Source: Gordonia heveisoli
GTDB taxonomy: Bacteria; Actinomycetota; Actinomycetes; Mycobacteriales; Mycobacteriaceae
Length of the DNA: 64,000 nucleotides
Direction: 5' to 3'
Assembly (NCBI RefSeq): GCF_030315745.1
Contig: NZ_JASXSH010000007.1
Span: forward strand, 62,001 to 126,000
The position numbers were made by a program, and so were the translations under genes. Numbering within the stretch: the stretch's first letter is position 1; the number at the start of each line of letters is the position of its first letter. Shown one piece after another: positions 49,294 to 57,320 of this stretch. Below the pieces are notes generated by a model. That model saw only the letters and a program-made list of their open reading frames with translations. It did no database searches and was not told where the DNA came from.

Positions 49294-49422
49294 GGGGTCA
49301 TCCTGGCATCCACCGATCTCGCAGCACACCTGGTGGCCGGTGCCTCAGGGGGAACCCTGAACTTTGCCGGAGATCGGCTCTGGGCTGGTGAAATACGTCG
49401 CGATCGGGTTCACAGTGGAGTC

Positions 49423-49602
49423 ATGACCACGACAACGAACACCTCCAACGGACTCGGTTTCTGGAAGATCCTCGGCATCATCGTGCTCGTCATCCTCGCG
49501 TTGACGATCATCGTGCCGCTGCTGAAGGGTCTGTTCTGGATCGCTCTCATCGCACTCGCCGCCTACGGCGCGTTCACCCTGTTGCGCTCGCGATCGGGAT
49601 AG
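49423..49602 (+). CDS. Small single-pass membrane protein
   Basis: 59 residues from ATG 49423, with GTGGAG upstream. A polar start (MTTTTNTSNGLGFWK) leads to one or two very hydrophobic stretches (ILGIIVLVILALTIIVPLLKGLFWIALIALAAYGAFTLL) and a basic tail RSRSG. Such proteins are often stress-related, but nothing here assigns a role. The frame is open upstream to 48970, but that region overlaps the NUDIX gene. Confidence 0.65.
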   Translation: MTTTTNTSNGLGFWKILGIIVLVILALTIIVPLLKGLFWIALIALAAYGAFTLLRSRSG

Positions 49603-49738
49603 GCGCGCCGCGCGGGCTATTGATCTCAAGATGGTGTCTGATTGCCCAATCGGCGGTATCGATGCAGGTGGACGGACTACTTTCCGTCATGGTCGCGTCG
49701 CCCGGCGGGACTGATCCGATTCACCTGTGGAGTTGGCT

Positions 49739-50197
49739 ATGAAGCGCATGATGCAAGCGGTGTCGGTTATCGGTGCGGTGGGAATCGCATTCGCGGTCGC
49801 GGGATGTTCCGACGATGACAACGATTCGAGCGGCGGTTCACCGGCCAGCGGTGATGCGTCGGTGAGCCTCGGTGGCGAACCGGTGCAGCTGACCGACAAC
49901 AAGGTCGCCTGTGTGAGCAACGGCGGCAACGTCAACATCGCGGTCGGATCGCAGACCGGGCGCGCCGGGATCGGCGCGGTGGTCACCGAGGGTGACAACC
50001 CGGAGGTGGTGTCGGTCGGCATCGCCGCAACCAACGGCATCCTGTACGGCTATGCGAAGGCCGCGCCCGGCGCCAACGCATCGGCGACCAAGGACGGCAG
50101 CACCTACACGCTGACCGGACAGCTCACCGGGATTGATCCCGCCAACCCGACCCAACAGCTCACCAAACCCTTCGAGATGAAGGTGACCTGCCCCTGA
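49739..50197 (+). CDS. LpqH-family (19-kDa antigen-like) lipoprotein
   Basis: 152 residues from ATG 49739, with GGAG six bases upstream. The signal MKRMMQAVSVIGAVGIAFAVAGC has a lipobox with Cys23. A Ser/Asp-rich linker leads to a compact beta domain (QLTDNKVACVSNGGNVNIAVG through TKPFEMKVTC) with two Cys (the CVSN Cys and the Cys of TC) that probably form a disulfide. In M. tuberculosis LpqH is an abundant exported lipoprotein and TLR2 ligand. The family call is from the motif pattern. A 15-bp tandem repeat lies right after its stop. Confidence 0.82.
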   Translation: MKRMMQAVSVIGAVGIAFAVAGCSDDDNDSSGGSPASGDASVSLGGEPVQLTDNKVACVSNGGNVNIAVGSQTGRAGIGAVVTEGDNPEVVSVGIAATNGILYGYAKAAPGANASATKDGSTYTLTGQLTGIDPANPTQQLTKPFEMKVTCP

Positions 50198-50212
50198 CCC
50201 TGCACGTGGGTG

Positions 50213-50257
50213 AGGGACCCGCAGTTCAGGGACCCGCAGTTCAGGGACCCGCAGTTC
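50213..50257. repeat. 15-bp tandem repeats after the LpqH-like gene
   Basis: Three identical units AGGGACCCGCAGTTC (50213-50227, 50228-50242, 50243-50257), then a partial copy. They fill the gap between the convergent lipoprotein and MFS genes and touch the MFS stop. Confidence 0.95.
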
Positions 50258-52103
50258 AGGGACGCCGTGACCCGCTGTAGTCGATCAGTTCACTCGGCGA
50301 CTCGCCCGAGGACTCGGCGGCCACCGCGGCCAGATTCTCGCCGACGGAGACATGTGGGGACGCGGCGCCCGCCTGCGGCTCGCCGGTCGGGTCCGGTGCG
50401 ACAGCCGGCCCGGTCGGCGCGGTCCTGTTCGGGCTGGTGAACACGGACGCGATCGCGCCGACGATGCAGCAGACGATGGCGAAGGTGAACGCCGCGGACA
50501 GTCCGTCGGCGAACGGATCGCTGATCAGGTGCGGGAAGAAGTCGAGTCCGGTCAGGGCATGTTGGTCGGCCGGCGGCACGCTTGACAGGTGATCGCCGAG
50601 CAACTCCTTGACCGGGTTGTAGCCGAGGAACGCGGCGAACAGCACGGCCACCGCCGGCAGTGATGCGACCTCCGCCGCCTGATCGGCCGGCACTCCGTGC
50701 GCGGTCAGTCCGGCGTTCATGGTGTCCGGCAGATGTGCGGACAGGCCGCTGATCATCAGGCTGAAGAACACGCCGATGGACAGCACCATCGCCGCGTTCT
50801 GGAAGGTCGTCATCATGCCCGAGCCGGAACCGCGGGCGTCGACGGGCAGGCTGTTGATCACCTCGGCGCGGTTGGGGGAGGAGAACAGGCCCATACCGAT
50901 GCCGTTGAGCGCCAGGACCGCTGCGAAGGCGGGGTAGGAGAAGTCGACCGGCATCGCGATCAGCGCGGCAAAGGTGCCCGCGGTGATGAGCATGCCGATG
51001 GTGGTGAACCACTTGGTGCCCAGCCGGTCGGAGAGCGCCCCCGACACCGGTGCGACGAGGAGGAAGCCGATCGTCATCGGCACCATGTAGATGGCCGACC
51101 ACAGCGGCGTCTGTTCGAAGTTGTACCCGTGCTGGGGCAGCCAGATGCCCTGCAGCCAGATGATCAGGATGAACTGCAGACCGCCGCGGCCGATCGAGGC
51201 CATCAGGTTGGCGACGTTGCCGAACGTGAAAGAGCGGTTGGCGAACAGGGACAGGTTGAACAGCGGGCTTTCGACGCGTGTCTCGATCATCACGAAGACG
51301 GCCAGGACCAGGGTGCCGCCGATGAGGCAGGTGAGCACCGACGGGCTCGTCCATCCCATCGCGTGGTCGCCGTATGGCTGGATGCCGTAGGTGATGCCGA
51401 CGAGAACCGCGACCAGGCCGACGGCGAAGGTCGCGTTGCCCCACCAATCCATCTTGGCGCGCGTGCGGACACCGGTATCGCGCAGTTTGAGGTAGGCCCA
51501 CACGGTGCCGACGATGCCGAAGGGGACCGAGACCAGGAAGATCAGATGCCAGTGGATGGGGGCGAGGATGCCGCCGACCAGCAGGCCGAGGAAGGATCCG
51601 GCGATGGCGGCGACGCCGTTGATCCCCAGTGCCAGTCCGCGTTGATGGGCGGGGAAGGCGTCGGCGAGGATCGCCGACGAGTTCGCCATCAGGAATGCAC
51701 CGCCCACGCCCTGGACGACACGCCAGAAGATCAGCCAGATGGCGGCCGGTGAGCCGTCGAACCAGGTGATGGCCAGGAAGATCGACGAGATGGTGAAGAT
51801 GAGGAAACCCAGGTTGTACATGCGGGCGCGGCCGAACATGTCGCCGAGTCGGCCGAAGCTCACCACCAGCACCGCGGTGACGACCAGGAAACCCATCATC
51901 ATCCACAGCAGGTAGCTGGTGTTCTCCGGCAGCAGTGGGTTGAGGTGGATGCCGCGGAAGATGTCGGGCAGTGCGATGAGCACGATCGACGAGTTGATGG
52001 TGGCGATCAGCATGCCGAGTGTCGTATTGGACAGGGCGATCCACTTGTAGCTGTCGTCGTGGGTGGCAGCAGCCGTGGCGGTGGAGGCGGGTGTCGTTGT
52101 CAT
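50256..52103 (-). CDS. Major facilitator superfamily drug transporter (DHA2 type)
   Basis: 615 residues from ATG 52103, with AGGACGAG upstream. About 14 membrane segments. The first pair SNTTLGMLIATINSSIVLIALPDIFRGI, motif A GRLGDMFGRARMYNLGF and GLFSSPNRAEVINSLP suit DHA2-family proton antiporters. The C-terminal ~55 residues are polar and Ala/Ser-rich. A MarR regulator gene lies immediately upstream on the same strand (53-base gap), a common drug-efflux arrangement. The substrate is unknown. Confidence 0.92.
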   Translation of the reverse strand: MTTTPASTATAAATHDDSYKWIALSNTTLGMLIATINSSIVLIALPDIFRGIHLNPLLPENTSYLLWMMMGFLVVTAVLVVSFGRLGDMFGRARMYNLGFLIFTISSIFLAITWFDGSPAAIWLIFWRVVQGVGGAFLMANSSAILADAFPAHQRGLALGINGVAAIAGSFLGLLVGGILAPIHWHLIFLVSVPFGIVGTVWAYLKLRDTGVRTRAKMDWWGNATFAVGLVAVLVGITYGIQPYGDHAMGWTSPSVLTCLIGGTLVLAVFVMIETRVESPLFNLSLFANRSFTFGNVANLMASIGRGGLQFILIIWLQGIWLPQHGYNFEQTPLWSAIYMVPMTIGFLLVAPVSGALSDRLGTKWFTTIGMLITAGTFAALIAMPVDFSYPAFAAVLALNGIGMGLFSSPNRAEVINSLPVDARGSGSGMMTTFQNAAMVLSIGVFFSLMISGLSAHLPDTMNAGLTAHGVPADQAAEVASLPAVAVLFAAFLGYNPVKELLGDHLSSVPPADQHALTGLDFFPHLISDPFADGLSAAFTFAIVCCIVGAIASVFTSPNRTAPTGPAVAPDPTGEPQAGAASPHVSVGENLAAVAAESSGESPSELIDYSGSRRP

Positions 52104-52156
52104 CTCGTCCTGGTTCGATTGATTCTGGCGCGTCCCGTACTGATTGCCTGCGGCGC

Positions 52157-52675
52157 TCAAGGAGCCGCTGCGGTCTTTTCCGGGGTTGCGGTCTTCTCCG
52201 CTGGCGCGTCCCCGGCCGGTATGTCGTAGATGCACGCCTCGTCCAGCCCGAAGGCGTCGGCGAGAAGGGCGAGCCCCTTGCCGACGGTGGTGCGATCGGC
52301 CTCGCTGAGCCGCTCGAGGGCGTCGGCGACCAGCGATGCCCGGGCCGACCGGGCGTTCCCGATCAGTTCGACGCCGACCTCGGTCGCCGAGAAGAGCCGG
52401 GCGCGGGCGTCGTCGGGGTCGACGGTCCGCTCGACCAGGCCTTGTTCCTCGAGTGAGGCGACGATGCGGGACATCGTCGGCGGGGTCACCGATTCGCGTT
52501 GGGCGAGTGCGGACAGCCGGATCGGTGAGTGTTTGACGATGGTCCACAGGGTCGCGGCTGCGCCGGCGGTCAGGCCGCCCTGACCGCCGCGGGTACGCAG
52601 CGCGCGGGTGATCTGCGCCAGCCGGTGGTAGACCAGCGCGGCGTCGGCGGTAGCTGTCGAACGCTCGGGAGGCAT
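52157..52675 (-). CDS. MarR-family transcriptional regulator
   Basis: 172 residues from ATG 52675. The winged helix IRLSALAQRESVTPPTMSRIVASLEEQGLVERTVDPDDARARLFSATEVG is typical MarR. The C-terminus is a helical dimerisation end with an Ala/Pro/Glu tail. It probably represses the downstream MFS gene and itself. An AT-rich imperfect inverted repeat lies just upstream at 52682-52710. Confidence 0.9.
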   Translation of the reverse strand: MPPERSTATADAALVYHRLAQITRALRTRGGQGGLTAGAAATLWTIVKHSPIRLSALAQRESVTPPTMSRIVASLEEQGLVERTVDPDDARARLFSATEVGVELIGNARSARASLVADALERLSEADRTTVGKGLALLADAFGLDEACIYDIPAGDAPAEKTATPEKTAAAP

Positions 52676-52681
52676 GTGCCC

Positions 52682-52710
52682 GATTATTAGTTGCTAGATA
52701 CTAAGTAATC
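52682..52710. promoter_or_regulatory. AT-rich inverted repeat upstream of the marR-MFS unit
   Basis: TTAGT and ACTAA arms around an 8-base centre, within GATTA...TAATC outer arms, stand out from the GC-rich background and lie 7-35 bases before the MarR start. It is a likely autoregulatory operator. Confidence 0.55.
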
Positions 52711-52827
52711 GAACGGTAATGTCACAGAGTGGGAATCGTGTCCGTCTCGGCGGTGTAACTCCGGTCCGGACCGGAGGTCGCCGCGTAGCGTTGGAATCGG
52801 TACACATCTCGTCCGAGTGGAGGAATC

Positions 52828-53097
52828 ATGCTGTCACTGAGCATCATCGGCTGGATCATCATCGGCGGGCTCGCCGGCTGGATCGCCTCGAAGATCATGA
52901 AGACCGATGAGCAGCAGGGGATCATCCTCAACATCGTCGTCGGCGTGATCGGCGGCCTCATCGGTGGCTGGCTGCTCGCACTGTTCGGGGTTGACGTCGG
53001 TGGCGGTGGATGGATCTTCAGCTTCGTCACCTGCCTCGCGGGTGCCTGCCTGCTCATCTGGATCGTCGGGCTGGTCCGCGGTCGCAGCAAAGTGTGA
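52828..53097 (+). CDS. GlsB/YeaQ/YmgE-type small membrane stress protein
   Basis: 89 residues from ATG 52828, with GGAGG upstream. Three hydrophobic segments: SIIGWIIIGGLAGWIASKIM, IILNIVVGVIGGLIGGWLLALFG and WIFSFVTCLAGACLLIWIVGLVRG. The Gly-rich first and second segments are the family pattern (transglycosylase-associated protein). It is often induced by stress; the mechanism is unclear. It precedes the SDR gene with a 43-base gap. Confidence 0.88.
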   Translation: MLSLSIIGWIIIGGLAGWIASKIMKTDEQQGIILNIVVGVIGGLIGGWLLALFGVDVGGGGWIFSFVTCLAGACLLIWIVGLVRGRSKV

Positions 53098-53140
53098 CTG
53101 GGCACCTCGACGGCATCGACGATTGACCGAAGGAGAACTG

Positions 53141-53794
53141 TTGTCACGGATAGCGATCATCGGTGGACACGGCAAGATCGCGTTGCGTGCGGCGCGGATC
53201 CTGACCGCCGCGGGAAACGAGGTCACCGGGATCATCCGTAATCCCGACCATGCCGCCGACGTCGCGGCCACCGGTGCGGTGCCGGTGATCGCCGACGTGG
53301 AGAACCTTGCCGTCGACGCGCTCGGTGAGGTTCTCGCCGGGCATGACGCGATCGTGTGGTCGGCCGGTGCGGGCGGCGGAAATCCGGTCCGCACCTATGC
53401 CGTCGATCGCGATGCGGCGATCCGGTCGATGGATGCGGCCGCGGCGGTCGGCGTCGACCGGTATGTGATGGTGTCCTACTTCGGTGCCGGACCCGACCAT
53501 GGTGTGCCGGAAGGGGATTCCTTCTACGCCTATGCGGAGGCCAAGGCCGCCGCCGATACCTATCTCGCCGCCTCCTCGCTGTCGTGGACCATCCTGGGTC
53601 CGAGCAGGCTGATCGACGAGCCGGGTACCGGCCTGATCTCGGTGGGAGGCCGACGTAATCCGGCGAGCGAGGTCAGTCGCGACAACGTCGCCGCAGTCAT
53701 CGCGTCCACCCTCGCCGATGCGTCCACCGTGCGCCGTGTCATCGAGTTCGACGACGGTTCCACCCCGATCGCGGATGCTGTCGCGACTGCGTGA
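53141..53794 (+). CDS. NAD(P)-binding SDR/epimerase-type protein
   Basis: 217 residues from TTG 53141, chosen because AGGAGA lies at 53131-53136 and the Rossmann motif IAIIGGHGKIALRAARIL follows at once. Family motifs: DAIVWSAGAGGGN (NAG-like), VDRYVMVSYFGAG (Tyr region) and SSLSWTILGPSRLIDEPGTG. Atypical SDR of the NmrA/YwnB type, possibly a redox sensor or a reductase. Its end overlaps the FAD-linked oxidase by 20 bases. Confidence 0.85.
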   Translation: MSRIAIIGGHGKIALRAARILTAAGNEVTGIIRNPDHAADVAATGAVPVIADVENLAVDALGEVLAGHDAIVWSAGAGGGNPVRTYAVDRDAAIRSMDAAAAVGVDRYVMVSYFGAGPDHGVPEGDSFYAYAEAKAAADTYLAASSLSWTILGPSRLIDEPGTGLISVGGRRNPASEVSRDNVAAVIASTLADASTVRRVIEFDDGSTPIADAVATA

Positions 53795-55151
53795 CATCGT
53801 CGGCGACCAGCATGTGCTGACCGACCCGGACCAGACCGCGGGTTATCTGACCGACTGGACCGGGAGGTTCACCGGAGTGGCGTCGGCGGTGGTCCGCCCG
53901 CGCACCACCGCCGAGGTGGCCGCGGTGATGTCCCTCTGCGCGGCCGAATGTGTCCCGGTCTGCGTGCAGGGCGGCAACACCGGCCTGGTCGGCGGCTCGA
54001 TACCGCCATCGGGCCCCGACGTCGGTGCGGAACGAGGGGCCGCGGGTCCGTTGTTGCTGTCGACGACCCGGATGACCGACATCGGGGAGGTCGACACCAT
54101 CGGACGGTGTGTCGGCGTCCAGGCGGGCGTCACGGTGGAGGCGGTCGATGCGGCCGCGGCCGCCGCCGGACTCGCCTTCGGTGTCGACCTGGCTGCGCGT
54201 GCGAGCGCGACCGCGGGTGGGGTGGTCGCCACCAACGCCGGTGGTATCCGGATGATCCGACACGGCAACACTCGCGCCCAGATACTCGGCATCGAGGCCG
54301 TGCTCGCCGACGGGCGCATCCTGCGCCGCTGGTCGTCGCTGGTCAAAGACAATGTCGGATACGACCTGCCGGGTCTGCTGGCCGGCAGCGAGGGCACCCT
54401 CGCCGTCATCACCGGCGTCTTGTTCCGGCTCGTGCCCGCATTGCGCGAGACGATCGTCGCGGTGGCCGGATTCGATTGGGTCTCCGACGCCATCGCACTG
54501 ATCGGTACCGCGACCGACCGCGGTCTGACCGTCGAGGCGGCCGAGATCATGACCGAGGCCGGAGTGGACCTCGTGCACTCTCACGGACATCGACGGCCGC
54601 TGGCGACACCCGCGCCCTATCTCGTCCTGGTGGAGGTGTCCGGGACCGGCGACGTCGAGCAGGCGGTCGTGGACCTTCTCGCCGCGGCAGGCATCGCCGA
54701 TGCGGTACTCGAACCCGGCCCGGCGCGGGCGCTGTGGTCGATCCGAGAGAGCCACACCGAGTCCATCGCGCGCTCGACTGCCACCCCGGTGGTCAAACTC
54801 GATGTGTCCGTACCGATCCGCGCGTTGCCGCAGGCCTTCGACGACCTGTCGGCACTCGCCGCCGACGACGCCCGTCCCTGTCGGCCGATCCTCTTCGGCC
54901 ACGTCGGCGACGGCAACATCCACGTCAACCTGCTCGACGTCGCCGAGGACGACACACGGGCGTTGACCGAGAAGGTCTTTGCGATCGTCACCGCGCACGG
55001 CGGCAGCATCAGCGCCGAGCACGGCATCGGCCGCGCCAAGACGGACTGGACGCACCTGGGTCGCAGCGATGTCGACCTGGCGGTCATGCGGTCAGTGAAG
55101 GACACCTTCGACCCGAACGGGTTGCTGAATCCGGGAGTGATTTTCGGGTAG
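53775..55151 (+). CDS. FAD-linked oxidase (GlcD/D-2-hydroxyacid dehydrogenase type)
   Basis: 458 residues from ATG 53775, inside the end of the SDR gene. The FAD-binding PCMH domain has VRPRTTAEVAAVMSLCAAECVPVCVQGGNTGLVGGS and GVDLAARASATAGGVVATNAGGIRMIRHGNTR. The C-terminal cap has ILFGHVGDGNIHVNLLDV and SAEHGIGRAKTDWTHLGRSDVDLAVMRSVKDTFDPNGLLNPG. It oxidises a D-2-hydroxy acid such as lactate or 2-hydroxyglutarate; the specificity is not readable. Coupled to the SDR gene by overlap. Confidence 0.92.
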   Translation: MLSRLRDIVGDQHVLTDPDQTAGYLTDWTGRFTGVASAVVRPRTTAEVAAVMSLCAAECVPVCVQGGNTGLVGGSIPPSGPDVGAERGAAGPLLLSTTRMTDIGEVDTIGRCVGVQAGVTVEAVDAAAAAAGLAFGVDLAARASATAGGVVATNAGGIRMIRHGNTRAQILGIEAVLADGRILRRWSSLVKDNVGYDLPGLLAGSEGTLAVITGVLFRLVPALRETIVAVAGFDWVSDAIALIGTATDRGLTVEAAEIMTEAGVDLVHSHGHRRPLATPAPYLVLVEVSGTGDVEQAVVDLLAAAGIADAVLEPGPARALWSIRESHTESIARSTATPVVKLDVSVPIRALPQAFDDLSALAADDARPCRPILFGHVGDGNIHVNLLDVAEDDTRALTEKVFAIVTAHGGSISAEHGIGRAKTDWTHLGRSDVDLAVMRSVKDTFDPNGLLNPGVIFG

Positions 55152-55256
55152 GGGGCCATCTGGCTCAATCGGGAAGAGTGGACGATGCTCCGCCTTTCAA
55201 TCACCACGATTCGGACCCTGGGCGCAGGTCGTCAGCGGCGCTAACGTCTGGCACTC

Positions 55257-56609
55257 GTGTCCACGACAACTTTTGACCCGCCCGTCCTCGAGACATCCGC
55301 CGGCCCTACCGGCCCCGTCGTCGAGACCGACGACGAGCGGCGTAAGCGGCTGCGGACCGTCGTCGCGGCGAGTCTGCTGGGCACCACCATCGAGTGGTAC
55401 GACTTCTTCCTCTACGCCACGGCCGCCAGCCTGGTGTTCAACAAGATCTTCTTCCCCGACCAGAGTTCCTTCGTGGGCACGCTGCTGTCGTTCGCGACCT
55501 TCGCCGTCGGATTCGTGGTGCGCCCGATCGGTGGCGTCGTCTTCGGGCACATCGGCGATCGGATCGGCCGCAAACGCACCCTCGCCCTGACGATGGTGCT
55601 GATGGGGGTGGCGACCGCCCTGATGGGTGTGCTGCCGACCGCGGCGACCGTCGGCATCCTCGCGCCGGTGCTGTTGCTACTGCTGCGCGTCCTGCAGGGT
55701 TTCGCGCTCGGTGGGGAATGGGCGGGTGCGGTGCTGCTGGCCGTCGAACACAGCCCGGCACGCAAACGCGGATTGTTCGGGTCCATCCCCCAGATCGGCC
55801 TGGCGCTCGGACTCGCCCTGGGCACTGCGGTTTTCGCGCTGCTGCAGGTCGTCTTCGACGAGCGGCAGTTCCTGCTCTACGGCTGGCGGATCGCGTTCCT
55901 CGTCAGCATCGTGCTCGTGGTCATCGGCTTCGCGGTCCGGCTCAAGGTCGACGAGACGCCTGCCTTCGCCGCGGTCGAGGAACTGTCCGAGCAGTCCGCG
56001 GCACCGCTGAAAGAGGTTGTGCTGCCCCCGAACACCCGCAACACGGTGTTGGGGCTGCTGGCCCGGTGGGGCGAGGGCTCGGCGTTCAACACCTGGGGTG
56101 TATTCGCCATCGCCTACGCGACCGGGACGCTGGGAATGTCGAAGGTGTCGGTCCTCGTCGCGGTGAGTATCGCCGCGGTGGTGATGGCACTGCTGCTGCC
56201 GGTGTCGGGTCTGCTCACCGACCGTTTCGGTGCGCAGCGGGTGTACCTGGTCGGCATGGCGGCCTACGGGATCTCCGTCTACCCGGTCTTCGCGCTGTTC
56301 GGCACCGAGGATCTGGTGTGGTTCACCGTCGGACTCATCCTCGTCTTCGGTGTGGTCCATGCACTGTTCTACGGCGCCCAGGGCACCTTCTTCGCGAGCC
56401 TCTACCCGACGAATGTCCGCTACACCGGGCTGTCGGTGGTGTATCAGTTCTCCGGCATCTACGCGTCGGGCCTGACCCCGCTCATCCTGACAGCACTCAT
56501 CGGCGCGGGCGGTGACACCCCCTGGCTGGCCGCCGGGTATCTGGTGGCGACCGCGGCGATCAGCGTCGCTGCCTCCGCCGCCATCCGCAAACGCGACCTG
56601 CACTTCTAG
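55257..56609 (+). CDS. MFS transporter, metabolite:H+ symporter (MHS) family
   Basis: 450 residues from GTG 55257. Twelve membrane segments. The opening LLGTTIEWYDFFLYATAASLVFNKIFFP, FVVRPIGGVVFGHIGDRIGRKRTLALTMVLMG and LGGEWAGAVLLAVEH are classic MHS/ProP/ShiA signatures. It imports an organic acid or compatible solute with protons. With the hydroxyacid oxidase just upstream it could bring in that enzyme's substrate, but the 105-base gap and lack of overlap leave this open. Confidence 0.92.
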   Translation: MSTTTFDPPVLETSAGPTGPVVETDDERRKRLRTVVAASLLGTTIEWYDFFLYATAASLVFNKIFFPDQSSFVGTLLSFATFAVGFVVRPIGGVVFGHIGDRIGRKRTLALTMVLMGVATALMGVLPTAATVGILAPVLLLLLRVLQGFALGGEWAGAVLLAVEHSPARKRGLFGSIPQIGLALGLALGTAVFALLQVVFDERQFLLYGWRIAFLVSIVLVVIGFAVRLKVDETPAFAAVEELSEQSAAPLKEVVLPPNTRNTVLGLLARWGEGSAFNTWGVFAIAYATGTLGMSKVSVLVAVSIAAVVMALLLPVSGLLTDRFGAQRVYLVGMAAYGISVYPVFALFGTEDLVWFTVGLILVFGVVHALFYGAQGTFFASLYPTNVRYTGLSVVYQFSGIYASGLTPLILTALIGAGGDTPWLAAGYLVATAAISVAASAAIRKRDLHF

Positions 56610-56614
56610 CAAGA

Positions 56615-56631
56615 CCGGGAATGGTTCCCGG
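56615..56631 (+). terminator. Possible short hairpin after the MHS transporter
   Basis: CCGGGAA and TTCCCGG pair with a TGG loop, just after the MHS stop codon (56609). A seven-bp stem with no T run; weak. Confidence 0.4.
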
Positions 56632-56654
56632 CCGACGTCGGTTGCCATTCGACG

Positions 56655-57308
56655 ATGACCGCACACGATCTGGACCTGGCCGGGCTCGGCGCCCCCGAAC
56701 GTCCCGGTTTGCATCCCCTGCTCGCCGGGCGGTTCAGCACCGCCGACTTCGATCCCGTACACGAGGTCGGTGACGCCACCGTCGACGTCCTCCTCGACGC
56801 GGCCCGGCGTGCGCCGTCGGCGGGTAACTCTCAGCCGTGGTCGTTCATCGTCGGGCGGCGCGGTGATCCCGTGCACGCCAGACTGGTCGGGCACCTGAGC
56901 GCCGGGACCCGGGCCTGGGCGCCCGCGGCTGGGCTGCTCGTCGCGAATCTCGCGCAGATCCTCGTGGAGGACACCGACTTCGACTACTCCGAATTCGCCC
57001 ACTACGACCTCGGTCAGGCCGTCGCGCATCTGACGGTGCAGGCACAGTCGCTGGGACTGTCCGTGCACCAGTTCCGCGGATTCGATCGCGCGGGCGCCGA
57101 AAGTGAGTTCGCCGTGCCGCCGCACTGGCAGATCACCAGCATGGCGGCGGTCGGACGATCGGCGGTGCCGGAGCGTCGCCCGACACCGCGGGCGGTGGCG
57201 GCGTCGACGACGCCGGTTCGCCGCACCGTCGACGAGATCACCTGGGCGCGCCACCCGCGCCTGAGCAGGCGTCCTCGCGCCCACCCGGCAGGACCCGGCA
57301 AACCCTGA
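56655..57308 (+). CDS. Nitroreductase-family flavoprotein
   Basis: 217 residues from ATG 56655. The FMN-binding start LLDAARRAPSAGNSQPWSFIVGRRGD and DLGQAVAHLTVQAQSLGLSVHQFRGFD are nitroreductase hallmarks, as is HWQITSMAAVGRSA near residue 156. It would reduce nitro groups, quinones or flavins with NAD(P)H. The C-terminal ~40 residues are Arg/Pro-rich and unusual. It lies 12 bases before malQ. Confidence 0.85.
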   Translation: MTAHDLDLAGLGAPERPGLHPLLAGRFSTADFDPVHEVGDATVDVLLDAARRAPSAGNSQPWSFIVGRRGDPVHARLVGHLSAGTRAWAPAAGLLVANLAQILVEDTDFDYSEFAHYDLGQAVAHLTVQAQSLGLSVHQFRGFDRAGAESEFAVPPHWQITSMAAVGRSAVPERRPTPRAVAASTTPVRRTVDEITWARHPRLSRRPRAHPAGPGKP

Positions 57309-57320
57309 GACGATAGCGGT

